Source: Paracoccaceae bacterium
GTDB taxonomy: Bacteria; Pseudomonadota; Alphaproteobacteria; Rhodobacterales; Rhodobacteraceae
NCBI GenBank assembly: GCA_024636555.1
Contig: JAGXGW010000014.1
Location: 1-64,000 of the forward strand
Reading direction: 5' to 3'
DNA length: 64,000 nucleotides
Shown: piece by piece, positions 11,471 through 20,135 of the stretch
Numbering within the stretch: position 1 is the first letter of the stretch
How the letters are laid out: the number at the start of each line of letters is the position of its first letter
Position numbers and translations under genes: made by a program
Notes under the pieces: generated by a model
Seen by the model: only the letters and a program-made list of their open reading frames with translations
What the model was told of the DNA's origin: nothing
Database searches by the model: none

Positions 11471-11808
11471 CAGTGCATCCTCTCGCCGGGTGGAACATCC
11501 AGATCGGGCGACAGCAGAACAATCGCGCCCTGCGCGTCCGACACACCCAGAACCAGCACCTCGGACATGAATTTACCGATCTGGCGGGGCGGGAAATTGA
11601 CCACGGCCATCACCTGCTTGCCGATCAGACCCTCCGGCGCATAATGCGTGGTGATCTGGGCGGAGGTCTTTTTCTCGCCGATCTCAGGCCCGAAATCGAT
11701 CCAGAGCTTGATCGCGGGCTTGCGCGCCTCGGGAAACGGCTCGGCGCGGGTGACGCGGCCGGTACGGATATCGACCTTCATGAAGTCGTCAAAGGTAATC
11801 TCAGTCAC
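11470..11808 (-). CDS. csaA: CsaA-like tRNA-binding protein
   Basis: This 112-residue OB-fold protein of the CsaA/Trbp111 family binds tRNA and is thought to aid protein folding or export. The domain runs from FDDFMKVDIRTGRV through the strands IKLWIDFG, SAQITTHY and MAVVNFPPRQIGKFMSEVLVLG. The start is a GTG at 11808 with a strong AAGGAG eight bases upstream; a longer reading to 11850 would lie inside proC and lacks support. It overlaps proC by eight bases and the next gene by one, so the three are co-translated. Confidence 0.92.
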   Translation of the reverse strand: MTEITFDDFMKVDIRTGRVTRAEPFPEARKPAIKLWIDFGPEIGEKKTSAQITTHYAPEGLIGKQVMAVVNFPPRQIGKFMSEVLVLGVSDAQGAIVLLSPDLDVPPGERMH

Positions 11809-12616
11809 GCGAAAGCTCCTTGGATCGTTCTGTCGCGGCCTTGACCGCACGCGCCAACAGCGCGGGAAAGCCGGTTTCCGGCTCCATCAACACTTCCAGC
11901 GCGGCCTGTGTGGTGCCGTTGGGGCTGGTGACGTTGATCCGCAACTGCGTTGGCGTCTCGTCTGCCGCCTCGGCCAGCGCCCCTGCCCCCGCCACCGTTG
12001 CGCGGGCGAGTTGCAAGGCCAGATCGGGGGCCAACCCCTGCGCCTCGCCTGCTGCGGCCATCGTCTCGATCAGGTGAAACACATAGGCCGGACCGGAGCC
12101 TGACAGGCCGGTGACAGCGTCCATCTGCGATTCCCGCTCCAGCCGGACCACTTGCCCCACGGCGGACAGCAGCGCCTCGGCCAGATCCATCTGCGCCGCG
12201 CCTGCGTGCTCGTTGCCGATGATCGCCGTGATACCGCGCCCGACAGCGGCAGGCGTGTTCGGCATGGCGCGGATGAGCGGCGTTTGCGCGCCCAGAACGT
12301 GGGCGAACCGCGCCAAGGGTGTGCCTGCGGCCACCGAGACGAACAGGGTCTCGCCATTGCCCATTGCGGCCAGCACCGGCAAGGCATCGCCCATCATCTG
12401 CGGCTTGACCGCGACGATCACGATGGCAGGCGCATCCGGCAAAGCGGTGTTGATCTGCACGCCGGTCTCGCGCAGCCAATCGGAAGGGTTGGGATCGATC
12501 ACCCAGACCCCCTGCGGTGACAGTCCCCGGGCCAGCCAGCCCGACAGCATGGCAGACCCCATCTTTCCGCAGCCCAGAAGGACCAGCCCCCTGCGGCCAA
12601 GCTCTGTCATGTCCAT
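11801..12616 (-). CDS. proC: Pyrroline-5-carboxylate reductase
   Basis: This 271-residue enzyme carries out the last step of proline synthesis, reducing pyrroline-5-carboxylate with NAD(P)H. The N-terminal Rossmann motif is LVLLGCGKMGSAMLSGW (residues 11-27). The family block RAMPNTPAAVGRG and the C-terminal helical signature GLSGSGPAYVFHLIETM ... TSPNGTTQAAL are intact. It may start at Met1 (12616) or Met3 (12610). It lies between ybjN (40 bp upstream) and csaA (8-bp overlap) in one operon. Confidence 0.96.
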   Translation of the reverse strand: MDMTELGRRGLVLLGCGKMGSAMLSGWLARGLSPQGVWVIDPNPSDWLRETGVQINTALPDAPAIVIVAVKPQMMGDALPVLAAMGNGETLFVSVAAGTPLARFAHVLGAQTPLIRAMPNTPAAVGRGITAIIGNEHAGAAQMDLAEALLSAVGQVVRLERESQMDAVTGLSGSGPAYVFHLIETMAAAGEAQGLAPDLALQLARATVAGAGALAEAADETPTQLRINVTSPNGTTQAALEVLMEPETGFPALLARAVKAATERSKELSRD

Positions 12617-12655
12617 AGGCTGTCCCCCTAGGCTGTTTTGCGTCGGGGGGCAGTG

Positions 12656-13156
12656 TTACGCGCGGCCGTAGGCCTCTGCAATGGCGACCTGAATGGCATC
12701 GGCCGGGGATTGCTCGCCCCAGACCACAAGCTGGAAGGCCGGGTAATAGCGTTCCGCGCTCATCACCGCCGCCGAGATCAGCGTGTCGATCTGCTCGGGG
12801 CTGGCCACCTGTTCGCCCGACAGGACAAGACCATACCGCCAGACCATCAGCTTTTGCGCCGCCCAGAAAGAGAACGCACCGGCCCAGCACTGATCGTTCA
12901 CAAGGTTCAGCGCTTCATAAAGCTGCGGAAGCCGTGGCTCGGGAGGTTCCATCTCGAAGGTGCAGATCAGGCGCAGCGTCTCGTCATAGCTGGACCAAGC
13001 CAGCGTGATCGAATAGGTGCGCCACTGGCCCTCGACGGCCATGGCGATCTGGTCCTGACCGATCCGGTCGAAATCCCAATCGTGATACGCGGCGATATTC
13101 TCGACGATATCGATAGGGTGAATGTCATCCTCTAGGTAATGCTCGGATAGTGCCAT
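12656..13156 (-). CDS. YbjN domain-containing protein
   Basis: This 166-residue acidic protein of the YbjN family has a fold related to type III secretion chaperones; its function is not settled. The body includes HPIDIVENIAAYHDWDFDR, then alternating strands (WRTYSITLAW, LRLICTFEM) and the helix LYEALNLVNDQCWAGAFSF. No signal peptide or membrane segment is present. It is the first gene of the ybjN-proC-csaA-dehydrogenase group; a long gap with a terminator separates it from ubiK upstream. Confidence 0.85.
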   Translation of the reverse strand: MALSEHYLEDDIHPIDIVENIAAYHDWDFDRIGQDQIAMAVEGQWRTYSITLAWSSYDETLRLICTFEMEPPEPRLPQLYEALNLVNDQCWAGAFSFWAAQKLMVWRYGLVLSGEQVASPEQIDTLISAAVMSAERYYPAFQLVVWGEQSPADAIQVAIAEAYGRA

Positions 13157-13446
13157 GGCGCCACCTCTCTGCCAGTAGCAATGGCGCGCTTGTCCGCCCC
13201 AACTGCTAGGTGCCTGCTCAAAGGACGGAGGCTATTCCCCACGTCCCTACTAAATATGGTGGTATGGGGAGCTCGCCCTGTAAAGCAATATTTTGGGGAT
13301 AACGACAATAAGCTGTGGATGAACATGCCAGAGCTACAGCATCGTGATCAAAGCGCAGGCAGCGCCGCGCCGCTGCGTCTTCTTGTTCCAGATATCCTTG
13401 CTCCGCCCCGGACGGGGACCCGCACTGAGAGGCGGGCACGGGTGCA
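13157..13446 (-). other. Intergenic region, probable promoter region of the ybjN operon
   Basis: No gene is seen. The stretch lies between the ubiK terminator and the ybjN start and is expected to hold the ybjN promoter. I could not pick a convincing -35/-10 pair. Confidence 0.4.
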
Positions 13447-13480
13447 AAAGAAAAACGCGCACCTCTTGCGAGGCGCGCGT
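13447..13480 (-). terminator. Rho-independent terminator of ubiK
   Basis: On the minus strand ACGCGCGCCTC pairs with GAGGTGCGCGT (11 bp, one G-T wobble) around a GCAA loop, followed by TTTTTCTTTT. It begins about 30 bases after the ubiK stop. Confidence 0.9.
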
Positions 13481-13509
13481 GATCGTCATGAACCGCGATG
13501 GCGTGAGGG

Positions 13510-13755
13510 TTACTTGCCCTTCGTTTCCAGCGCGTCAAGCCGTGCCTTGAGCGCGGCATTCTCCTCGCGCGCCTTCTGCGCCATGGCGCGCACCGCGTCG
13601 AATTCCTCGCGGGTGACAAAGTCGCGGTCGGCAAGCCAGCGGTCGATCATCGACTTCATCGCCGTCTCCGCCTCGTCCTTGGCGCCCTGCGCCACACCCA
13701 TCGCATTCGTCATCAGTTGTGATATGTCGTCCAGAATTTTGTTGCGCGTCTGCAT
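13510..13755 (-). CDS. ubiK: Ubiquinone biosynthesis accessory factor UbiK (BMFP/YqiC family)
   Basis: This 81-residue protein has the family's layout: an N-terminal amphipathic helix (NKILDDISQLMTNAMGVAQGAKDEAETAM) and a C-terminal coiled coil (REEFDAVRAMAQKAREENAALKARLDALE). UbiK helps the soluble Ubi complex make ubiquinone near the membrane. Its downstream terminator shows it is transcribed on its own. It is divergent from lgt, with 96 bp between the starts. Confidence 0.92.
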   Translation of the reverse strand: MQTRNKILDDISQLMTNAMGVAQGAKDEAETAMKSMIDRWLADRDFVTREEFDAVRAMAQKAREENAALKARLDALETKGK

Positions 13756-13851
13756 TGCGGCTCTCCAGCGTTACCTTTACGCCCTATATGGGCCGCGTTT
13801 GGGCGGTTCACAAGGTTGACCATCCTTTAGACCCGAGGCAGACAGACGCAG

Positions 13852-14751
13852 ATGCGCGCAATGATCCCCTTTCCCGAAATCTCGCCCGAGATTTTCTCGA
13901 TCACCGTGTTCGGGTTCGAACTGGCCCTGCGCTGGTACGCGCTGGCCTATATCGCGGGGATCGTGCTCGCATGGCAGATCAGCCTTGCTGCGATCCGCCG
14001 CCCCGCCCTGTGGCGCGGCAACGTGCCGCCGATGACACGTGCGCAGATCGAGGATCTGCTGACATGGATCATCATCGGCATCATCGTCGGCGGGCGTCTG
14101 GGCTTTGTGCTGTTCTATCAGCCTGCCTATTATCTGGCCAATCCGGGGCAGATCCCGATGGTCTGGCAGGGTGGCATGGCCTTTCATGGCGGGTTTCTGG
14201 GGGTCGTCGTGGCGGCGTGGATCTTCACCGCCCGCCACAAGATCCCGCGCCTTGGCGCTGCCGATGCGATAGCACTTGGCGTGCCTGTGGGGCTGATGCT
14301 CGGACGACTGGCGAATTTCATCAATGGCGAGCTGTGGGGCCGCCCGACCGACATGCCGTGGGGCGTCGTCTTTCCGGGAGCAGCGGCGCAGGATTGTGCC
14401 GGTGTGATCGGTGTCTGCGCCCGCCATCCGTCGCAGCTTTATCAGGCCGGTCTTGAAGGCGCGCTGCTGTTGGCCGTGATGCTCTGGCTGGCCTTCCGGC
14501 GCGATGCGCTGAAAGTGCCGGGGCAGATCACCGGGGTGTTTCTGGCGGGTTACGGCGCGGCAAGGTTCATTGTGGAGTATTTCCGGCAGGCCGATCCGCA
14601 ATTCATCACGCCCGACAATCCGATGGGGCACGCGATCCGGCTGGGCGAGGCGGGAATCACGATGGGGCAGGTTCTGTCCCTGCCGATGCTCGCCGCCGGA
14701 ATCGTACTGATCGTGATGGCGCGACGGCGCGTGGCCGCCTTGCCTGCATGA
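13852..14751 (+). CDS. lgt: Prolipoprotein diacylglyceryl transferase
   Basis: This 299-residue inner-membrane enzyme moves diacylglycerol from phosphatidylglycerol to the lipobox cysteine of prolipoproteins. It has about seven membrane helices. Family signatures are seen in order: YALAYIAGIVLAW, GGRLGFVLFYQ, the catalytic FHGGFLG, the Lgt motif GRLANFINGELWGR and RHPSQLYQ. An internal ATG at 13861 would remove only three residues. Its stop overlaps the midA start (ATGA). The lgt-midA-pgeF order is common in this group. Confidence 0.97.
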   Translation: MRAMIPFPEISPEIFSITVFGFELALRWYALAYIAGIVLAWQISLAAIRRPALWRGNVPPMTRAQIEDLLTWIIIGIIVGGRLGFVLFYQPAYYLANPGQIPMVWQGGMAFHGGFLGVVVAAWIFTARHKIPRLGAADAIALGVPVGLMLGRLANFINGELWGRPTDMPWGVVFPGAAAQDCAGVIGVCARHPSQLYQAGLEGALLLAVMLWLAFRRDALKVPGQITGVFLAGYGAARFIVEYFRQADPQFITPDNPMGHAIRLGEAGITMGQVLSLPMLAAGIVLIVMARRRVAALPA

Positions 14752-15821
14752 GCGATCTCAAGCGGCATATCATGGCACGGATCGCAGCCGAGGGGCCGCT
14801 TACCGTAGCCGACTATATGACCGAATGCCTTTTGCATCCGACACTTGGCTACTACACGACCCGCGATCCCTTTGGTGCGGCGGGTGACTTCATCACCGCG
14901 CCAGAAATCAGCCAGATGTTCGGCGAGATGATCGGCCTTTGCCTCGCGCAGTCATGGCTGGATCAGGGCGCGCCATCGCCCTGTGTGCTGGCCGAGCTTG
15001 GTCCGGGACGCGGCACGTTAATGGCCGACATCCTGCGCGCCACACGCGGCCTGCCCGGCTTTCACGAGGCCGTTGAGGTCCATCTCGTGGAAGCCTCCCC
15101 CGCGTTGCGGGCGCGTCAGGCCGCCACGCTGGCTGGATTGTTCCCCGCTGACCGGATCACATGGCATGACCGGACCGAGAGCTTGCCGGAACTGTCACTG
15201 CTGCTGATCGCCAACGAGTTCTTTGACGCGATGCCCATTCGCCAGTTCATCCGCGACGGTGCCGGATGGAGCGAGAAACGCATCGGCATCAAGGACGGCG
15301 ATCTGCAATTCGGACGCAGCGCGCCCAGCGCACAGGACAGGCTGGCGCATCGGCTGGCCGACACGTCCCAAGGTGATCTTGTCGAGACCTGCGCCGCCTT
15401 TGGCCCCATCATGCAGGCCATCGCCCAGCGGATCGCAGATCACGGCGGCGCGGCTCTGGTGGTCGATTACGGCGACTGGCGGTCCTTGGGAGATACGTTG
15501 CAGGCTCTGCGCGGGCACGCACCCTGCGATCCGCTGGACGCGCCGGGTGCCGCCGATCTGACCGCCCATGTGGATTTCGAAGCGCTGCTGACAGGCCTTG
15601 CTTGTGCGCACACCCGCGTCACGCCACAGGGCGTGTTTCTTGAACGGCTGGGCATCACCGCCCGGGCGCAGGCATTGGCGGCCAAACTGGACGGTGCGGC
15701 ACTGGACAGCCATATCGCCGCACATCGCCGCTTGACGCATCCGCAGGAAATGGGAACTCTCTTCAAAGTGGTGGCGTTGTTCCCGCAAACGGGCAAACCG
15801 CCCCCCGGATTGGAGATCTGA
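14748..15821 (+). CDS. SAM-dependent methyltransferase, MidA/NDUFAF7 family
   Basis: This 357-residue protein belongs to the family of mitochondrial NDUFAF7, which dimethylates an arginine of a complex I subunit. Conserved stretches include MTECLLHPTLGYYTTRDPFGA, GDFITAPEISQMFGEM, the SAM motif AELGPGRGTLMADILR, and ANEFFDAMPIRQF. In bacteria the substrate is not proven; complex I is a reasonable guess. It overlaps lgt by four bases and precedes pgeF by seven, so the three form one operon. Confidence 0.92.
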   Translation: MSDLKRHIMARIAAEGPLTVADYMTECLLHPTLGYYTTRDPFGAAGDFITAPEISQMFGEMIGLCLAQSWLDQGAPSPCVLAELGPGRGTLMADILRATRGLPGFHEAVEVHLVEASPALRARQAATLAGLFPADRITWHDRTESLPELSLLLIANEFFDAMPIRQFIRDGAGWSEKRIGIKDGDLQFGRSAPSAQDRLAHRLADTSQGDLVETCAAFGPIMQAIAQRIADHGGAALVVDYGDWRSLGDTLQALRGHAPCDPLDAPGAADLTAHVDFEALLTGLACAHTRVTPQGVFLERLGITARAQALAAKLDGAALDSHIAAHRRLTHPQEMGTLFKVVALFPQTGKPPPGLEI

Positions 15822-15828
15822 GGCAAGT

Positions 15829-16584
15829 ATGACGCTCGAGATCCTGACATCGGATGCGCTGACGCCACTCAGGCACGGGTTTTTCACCCGGCGCGGGGGG
15901 GCGTCCTCCGGCGTGTTTCAGGGGTTGAACTGCGGCCCCGGCTCCTCTGACCAATCCGAGATCGTCGCGATCAACCGTGCGCGGGTGGCGCAGGCGATGC
16001 AGACCGAGCCGGATCATCTGATCACGGTGCATCAGGTGCATTCCGCCGACGTTGCGCGTGTGACAGGCCCGCTGGCCGACAAACCCCGCGCCGATGCCAT
16101 CGTGACGGCCACGCCTGGTCTGGCGCTGTCCGTGCTGACGGCGGATTGCCAACCAGTCCTGTTTGCCGACATTGAGGCAGGCGTCATAGGTGCGGCCCAT
16201 GCCGGCTGGCGCGGCGCGCTGGACGGGGTGCTTGAGGCCACAATCGACGCGATGGAGGGGCTGGGGGCGAACCGTGCGGACATCCATGCCGTGATCGGCC
16301 CCACGATCAGCCAGCGCGCCTACGAAGTGGGGCCGGAATTTCTGGCGGAGTTTGTGTCGGACGATCCCGAGACAGCACGCTTTTTCGCACAGGGCACGGG
16401 TGACCGGATGTTGTTCGACCTGCCCGGCTTTGGTCTGCACCGCCTGCGCAGTGCTGGCGTCGGCCATGCGGAATGGACGCGCCACTGCACCTATGGAGAT
16501 CCGGATCGATTCTTTTCTTACCGCCGCAGCACGCATGCAGGTGAGGCCGATTACGGGCGTATGATCTCGTCCATCCGGCTGTAA
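15829..16584 (+). CDS. pgeF: Peptidoglycan editing factor / YfiH-family multicopper-type oxidase
   Basis: This 251-residue cytoplasmic protein is of the YfiH/PgeF family, described as a purine nucleoside phosphorylase/laccase-fold enzyme and as a factor that removes wrongly built UDP-MurNAc-L-Ser. The metal-site motifs are present: HGFFTRRGGAS, VHQVHSADV, LTADCQPVLF and AAHAGWRGA. The C-terminal CTYGDPDRFFSYRR block is also intact. It is the last gene of the lgt operon; no strong terminator follows, only an A/T-richer stretch leading to the small gene at 16868. Confidence 0.92.
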   Translation: MTLEILTSDALTPLRHGFFTRRGGASSGVFQGLNCGPGSSDQSEIVAINRARVAQAMQTEPDHLITVHQVHSADVARVTGPLADKPRADAIVTATPGLALSVLTADCQPVLFADIEAGVIGAAHAGWRGALDGVLEATIDAMEGLGANRADIHAVIGPTISQRAYEVGPEFLAEFVSDDPETARFFAQGTGDRMLFDLPGFGLHRLRSAGVGHAEWTRHCTYGDPDRFFSYRRSTHAGEADYGRMISSIRL

Positions 16585-16867
16585 TCGGGCAATATTACGG
16601 CATTGCACGTCAGGGTGGCGCGCAAAACTCTGAACAATCCCAAGAATTTTCTTCAGATTGTTTCCTCTCATACCATCAGCACGTTGATTTCATTACGTTT
16701 TAAAAATCCCCGCGTCCCGCGTTACTGAGAACTTGTCGCAACCTGATTCAAAACTGCTTTGGCGTCCTGAATGTCAAAACAATGCCGTATTGAGCGGAGA
16801 TATTGTTTCCTGAGCTTTAGCAGACGCACCTTCGGGCAGAACAAGTCGAAAGAACGGAGAGACGAAG

Positions 16868-17017
16868 ATGAAACAGAAACGCTGGATCAAATCGGTCCTT
16901 GAAACCGCAAAGAGCAAAGAGGTCTCGGCCATGTCGTTGCCTTGGCAGCGCGGCGGCGTCCGTTCTGCGATGATCATCAAACGTCACACCAGTTCCAAAA
17001 TCGTCCGGCGCGCCTGA
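16868..17017 (+). CDS. Small basic protein, 49 residues, function unknown
   Basis: The frame starts MKQKRWIKSVLETAKSKEV and ends TSSKIVRRA, with 13 Lys/Arg and only two acidic residues, so the product is strongly basic. A GGAGAG ribosome site lies about 8-12 bases before the ATG, and a good intrinsic terminator follows 30 bases after the stop, so it looks like a single-gene transcript. No membrane helix or signal peptide is present. I recall similar short frames in related genomes but cannot verify this. The 280 bp upstream hold no other gene and should carry its promoter. Confidence 0.7.
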   Translation: MKQKRWIKSVLETAKSKEVSAMSLPWQRGGVRSAMIIKRHTSSKIVRRA

Positions 17018-17047
17018 GACCCGGATTCCTCCTGAGGTATCGCCTGA

Positions 17048-17074
17048 GCCGTCCTGCAAGGGGCGGCCTTTTTT
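17048..17074 (+). terminator. Rho-independent terminator of the small basic gene
   Basis: GCCGTCC and GGGCGGC pair (one G-T wobble) around a six-base loop, followed by C and six T. Confidence 0.88.
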
Positions 17075-17352
17075 GTTTCCGGGCCTGAATGTCAGCATCG
17101 CGGGGCAAATCGCCGCCAAAGCGGCCCACTGTCGCAATTCGAATCAAATTGTGGCAATTCTGTTCGTCAAATCGAACCAAAGGCCGCTTCAGTGCCTGAT
17201 TGATGCCCGCACACACCCACGGATCGCTGCTTTTTGACAAACATGGCGGAAATGGGTCAGGTCAAATCACTGAAAAAGACCTGAAACCAAAGTCCTTTCG
17301 GTGTTGTCGGTGGGGGCCGACACGACTGCGACGCCAAGAAGTGGTGAACCGC
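17075..17352 (+). other. Intergenic region upstream of the Hint gene, with a TTGACA box
   Basis: No gene is seen. A perfect TTGACA at 17234-17239 could be the -35 of the Hint gene, but no good -10 lies 16-18 bases downstream. Confidence 0.3.
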
Positions 17353-18288
17353 ATGGCATTTGATGCCCCCTCTGCCAAGTATTTGGCAACGCAAAAGACG
17401 TCTTCCGGAATCACGCTCTCGCGTGCCCCGCAGGCCAATCCGCCGAAATTGCAGGATGCGCGCGAGGGCAACGCTCAGCCACTCCATTGCGAAGCGCCCC
17501 GTTCAACCCTGCACAGCAGGGCCGTCGCACCGCTGCCGACACGCAAAGCCCCGCCTTTGCCCTCCGGCATGGAACCACAGAAAAAGCCCGTGATGCGCCG
17601 CTACGAGGTCAGCACGCTGGCACCGAACGGTGACATCGCCACCAGCCGCCATGTCGCGCCCGCCACCCCGTTGTTCGAGGCGGCCTTTTCCGCCTTCGCA
17701 CGCGGCACGCTGCTCAACACCGCACAGGGGCTTTGCGCCATCGACGATCTTTTGCCGGGTATGGAGGTCGAGACCACGGAATTCGGCCTGCGCCCCGTGC
17801 AATGGATCGGCTCCATGACCATCCTGCCCGATGCGCCTGTCGAAACACCCGACCAGACCCATATGACCCGCATCATGGCCGATACATTCGGCATGGGCCG
17901 TCCGATGGCGGATGTCATGGCCGGACCCGGCGCACGGATGCTGCATCGCCCCGCCGCGTTGCGCGAACTCGATGGCAAGGGCGCCCGTGGCGGTTACGTT
18001 CTGACACCTGTTGCGGATTTCGAGGACGGGATGAACACGATCCGCATCATGCCGCCCCGTCCCGTAACGGTGTATCATCTGTGTCTGGACAAACACGCCT
18101 CGATCAAGGTGTCGGGCATTGATATGGAAAGCTTCCACCCCGGTGTCGGGCTGCATCAACGGATGGGTCCGAACATGCTGTCGCTGTTCCTGTCACTCTT
18201 CCCGCATATCAGGACGCTGGAAGACTTCGGACCCCTCACCTATCCACGCGCGACGCTGGAAACCTTGCGGAGCCTGACGGCCGCCTGA
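17353..18288 (+). CDS. Hint (hedgehog/intein) domain-containing protein
   Basis: This 311-residue protein has a Pro-rich N-terminal 90 residues and then a Hint_2-type domain starting near FSAFARGTLLNTAQGLCAIDDLLPG and reaching LRPVQWIGS, followed by a conserved C-terminal part (VYHLCLDKHASIKVSGIDMESFHPG, LFLSLFPHIRTLEDFGPLTYPR). Hint domains normally begin with a nucleophilic Cys (CFTPGT-like); here that position is Ala (AFARGT), so self-cleavage of the usual kind is unlikely. I recall this Cys-less form as a recurring Rhodobacterales family of unknown role. The ATG at 17353 has GAAGTGGTG upstream; a GTG at 17344 is an alternative. Confidence 0.82.
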   Translation: MAFDAPSAKYLATQKTSSGITLSRAPQANPPKLQDAREGNAQPLHCEAPRSTLHSRAVAPLPTRKAPPLPSGMEPQKKPVMRRYEVSTLAPNGDIATSRHVAPATPLFEAAFSAFARGTLLNTAQGLCAIDDLLPGMEVETTEFGLRPVQWIGSMTILPDAPVETPDQTHMTRIMADTFGMGRPMADVMAGPGARMLHRPAALRELDGKGARGGYVLTPVADFEDGMNTIRIMPPRPVTVYHLCLDKHASIKVSGIDMESFHPGVGLHQRMGPNMLSLFLSLFPHIRTLEDFGPLTYPRATLETLRSLTAA

Positions 18289-18291
18289 TGT

Positions 18292-18792
18292 TCAGGCTGA
18301 ACGGTTCAGCCGTTCCTCGAGGATCTCGAAGGGCACGCCAGGGTCATCCTTGGCGCAGCGGATCACCAGACTGGTCTTGACGCTGCCGACATTGTCGGCG
18401 GCGGTCAGTTGCTCTGTCAGGAAGGACTGGAAGGTGCTCAGATCGGGCGCGACGCATTTGAGGATGAAATCCACCTCACCGTTCAGCATGTGGCACTCGC
18501 GGACCAGCGGCCATGCGCGGCAGCGCGCCTCGAACGCGCTCAGATCCGCTTCGGCCTGGCTTTGCAGCCCGACCATTGCAAAGACCTGCACCTCGAAGCC
18601 AAGCTCGCGCGGATCGACCTTGGCGTGATAGCCACGGATATATCCCGCCTCCTCCAGCGTGCGGACACGCCGCAGACAGGGCGGCGCGGAGATTCCCACC
18701 CGCTTTGCCAGTTCAACATTGGTCATCCGGCCATCGGCCTGCAATTCCGCCAGAATTTTCCGATCAATCGGGTCGAGCCGCGTTCCGGCCAT
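18292..18792 (-). CDS. Lrp/AsnC-family transcriptional regulator
   Basis: This 166-residue regulator has an N-terminal AsnC winged helix (LDPIDRKILAELQADGRMTNVELAKRVGISAPPCLRRVRTL, given here by its ends: LDPIDRKILAEL to CLRRVRTLEEAG) and a C-terminal RAM/AsnC ligand domain with strands such as VQVFAMVGLQ and HMLNGEVDFILKCV. The start at 18792 has GGAGAG seven bases upstream, better than the ATG at 18807. It is divergent from trxB with about 220 bp between starts, an arrangement seen in relatives, so trxB may be one of its targets. It converges with the Hint gene three bases apart. Confidence 0.93.
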   Translation of the reverse strand: MAGTRLDPIDRKILAELQADGRMTNVELAKRVGISAPPCLRRVRTLEEAGYIRGYHAKVDPRELGFEVQVFAMVGLQSQAEADLSAFEARCRAWPLVRECHMLNGEVDFILKCVAPDLSTFQSFLTEQLTAADNVGSVKTSLVIRCAKDDPGVPFEILEERLNRSA

Positions 18793-18849
18793 AGTACTGC
18801 TCTCCATGAAGACGGTTTCTTATAGCATCGCCGCAAGCACACGCAATAA

Positions 18850-19956
<1,107 letters not shown>

Positions 19957-19991
19957 TCCCCCAAAGCTCTGCAAAAATGCGCCACTTTCGT

Positions 19992-20009
19992 CCGAAAACG
20001 CGTTTTCGG
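19992..20009. terminator. Perfect 18-bp palindrome after trxB
   Basis: CCGAAAACG and CGTTTTCGG form an uninterrupted palindrome 35 bases after the trxB stop. There is no T-run, so a terminator role is only possible. Confidence 0.4.
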
Positions 20010-20135
20010 CCAAACTTGGCTTGAATTCGGCCTGTTTCAGAAGCTAGACGACGCGCAATCCTGCGATGCCGTTGCAGGGAAATCATGGTCGCCCTGTACC
20101 CAGTATCCCGTCTGATCCGTATTGAAAGTCATAAC

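Noticed and set aside
13287-13315. A further copy of the post-stop motif (AATATTTTGGGG...)
   Set aside because: It matches only the ATATTT part, is not near a stop codon in the same direction, and lacks the GAAGC end.
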